From Sinonovacula constricta (Eukaryota > Mollusca > Bivalvia > Cardiida > Solecurtidae): a stretch of 64,000 bases of DNA. Of the stretch, positions 63,701-64,000 are shown in pieces (the first letter of the stretch is position 1; each line of letters opens with the position of its first letter). The stretch lies in NCBI GenBank assembly GCA_007844125.1, contig CM017568.1, positions 7,807,573 to 7,871,572 on the forward strand, given 5' to 3'. The translations under genes and the position numbers were made by a program. The notes below the pieces were generated by a model. It saw only the letters and a program-made list of their open reading frames with translations, was not told the origin of the DNA and did not search any database.

Positions 63701-64000
63701 GTGAATGTGACTGAGTGTTGCAACATGTCGGATGTTTAGGGTGAATGTGACTTGGTCTGGCAACATGTCGGATGTTTAGGGTCCATGTGACTTGGTGGGG
63801 CGACATGTCGGATGTTTAGGGTGAATGTGACTGAGTGTTGCAAAATGTCGGATGTTTAGGGTGAATGTGACTTGGTCTGGCAACATGTCGGATGTTTAGG
63901 GTCCATGTGACTGAGTGTTGCAAAATGTAAGATGTTTAGGGTGAATGTGACTGAGTGTTGCAACATGTCGGATGTTTAGGGTGAATGTGACTGAGTGTTG
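51771..64000. repeat. 40-bp array, block of about 2,080- and 4,390-bp higher-order repeats
   Basis: The run from about 50385 to 53500 is repeated at about 54775 to 57890 (offset 4,390 bp). A diverged landmark segment (GTTGAAGCCTTAGTGTG, then CAACCTGTCGG, then CAACGTGTCCG) occurs at 53761, 58081, 60161 and 62241, spacings of 4,320, 2,080 and 2,080 bp. It is followed each time by a run of TTTGTTGTGAGAAGATG units. A 10-bp shortened unit near 53565 gives the one phase change of the block. The array continues past the window. Confidence 0.9.

Larger units (their letters stand above)
23445..64000. repeat. 40-bp satellite array, about 1,000 units, open at right edge
   Basis: All of this stretch is head-to-tail copies of a 40-bp unit with landmarks GGGTGAATGTGACTTGG, TGTGGCAACATGTCGG and ATGTTTA. 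By hand count the reference unit has 15 G, 4 C, 8 A and 13 T on the plus strand. The array starts abruptly within AAGAAAATGTGACTGGTGTG and has not ended at 64000. It divides into blocks with different favoured variants and nested higher-order repeats, listed separately. Each standard unit contains one TTAGGG, one ACATGT and one CpG. Minus-strand open frames of 60-145 codons recur throughout, because the 40-bp period reads as a 40-residue protein repeat (VTFTLNIRHVATPSHIHPKH-like). The standard unit also puts a stop codon in each 120-bp cycle, so these are not genes. Confidence 0.98.

Noticed and set aside
23445..64000. Dozens of minus-strand open frames (His/Thr/Pro-rich, 60-145 codons) suggesting a repetitive secreted or metal-binding protein.
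   Set aside because: The 40-bp unit is not a multiple of three, so all three frames of the unit are read in turn to give a 40-residue repeat. The standard unit places a TAA stop in one of the three passes (TCACCCTAAACATCC), and frames only stay open where GTTGAGG, TTTCGGG or GTTAAGG variants remove it. Variation does not follow codon positions.
23445..64000. CRISPR-like array (short regular repeats over a long stretch).
   Set aside because: There are no unique spacers: the entire 40-bp period is repeated, and the flanking DNA is eukaryotic with SINE and LINE relics.
23445..64000. CENP-B box (TTCG....A..CGGG) within the satellite unit.
   Set aside because: Units with TTTCGGGTGAATG match only the first half and the required CGGG does not follow. 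No variant seen satisfies the pattern.
23445..64000. p53-type half sites around AACATGTCGG.
   Set aside because: Only 8 of 10 positions match the half-site pattern and the next copy is 40 bp away, too far for a full site.

Overview
The window is eukaryotic, repeat-dominated DNA, and I find no intact protein-coding gene, rRNA gene or convincing tRNA gene in it. The best lineage clue is the dispersed repeats. SINE fragments carry a tRNA-type A box, a CTTCCAGCTGACCTGCGGTG-like body and a GTCAATGTGATGT...AACCAATTAAAA-like tail. A roughly 0.95-kb element opens with AGCTCACCTGA and closes with TCAGGTGAGCG...CCATGATGGTCCTCTTG. I recognise both as repeat types common in bivalve genomes, so a bivalve mollusc is the likely source. 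I cannot name the species.

Layout: 1-3356 is a 47-bp minisatellite with 141-bp and 470-bp higher-order periods. 3357-16928 is AT-rich non-repetitive DNA holding decayed mobile elements (a LINE 3' end, a frameshifted LINE endonuclease fragment, SINE copies and tRNA-like relics), microsatellites and two G-quadruplex motifs. 16929-18838 is a second minisatellite, of 46 bp. 18839-23444 holds a TTTA tract with a hairpin, the bivalve element inside duplicated TTG/TCG-rich flanks, an ATC/CAT-rich tract and a long compound TG/TA/CA/TA microsatellite. 23445-64000, about 40.5 kb and still open at the window edge, is one 40-bp satellite array of roughly 1,000 units.

The 40-bp array is the most notable structure. 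It divides into blocks with different dominant variants. It contains nested higher-order repeats of 200, 520, 680, 1,040, about 2,080, about 4,390 and 5,720 bp. One pair of 5,720-bp tandem copies (40331-46050 and 46051-51770) looks almost identical. From about 38.46 kb to the end I see only one net phase change, a 10-bp loss near 53565, although units vary by substitution. Variation falls mainly in two short parts of the unit. A central 4.9-kb block (31131-36010) uses a variant without the unit's CpG and ACATGT site.

The many 60-145-codon open frames in the satellites are by-products of unit lengths (40 and 47 bp) that are not multiples of three, and I do not annotate them as genes. The window reads as heterochromatin-like or subtelomere/pericentromere-like DNA, but its chromosomal position is inference only.
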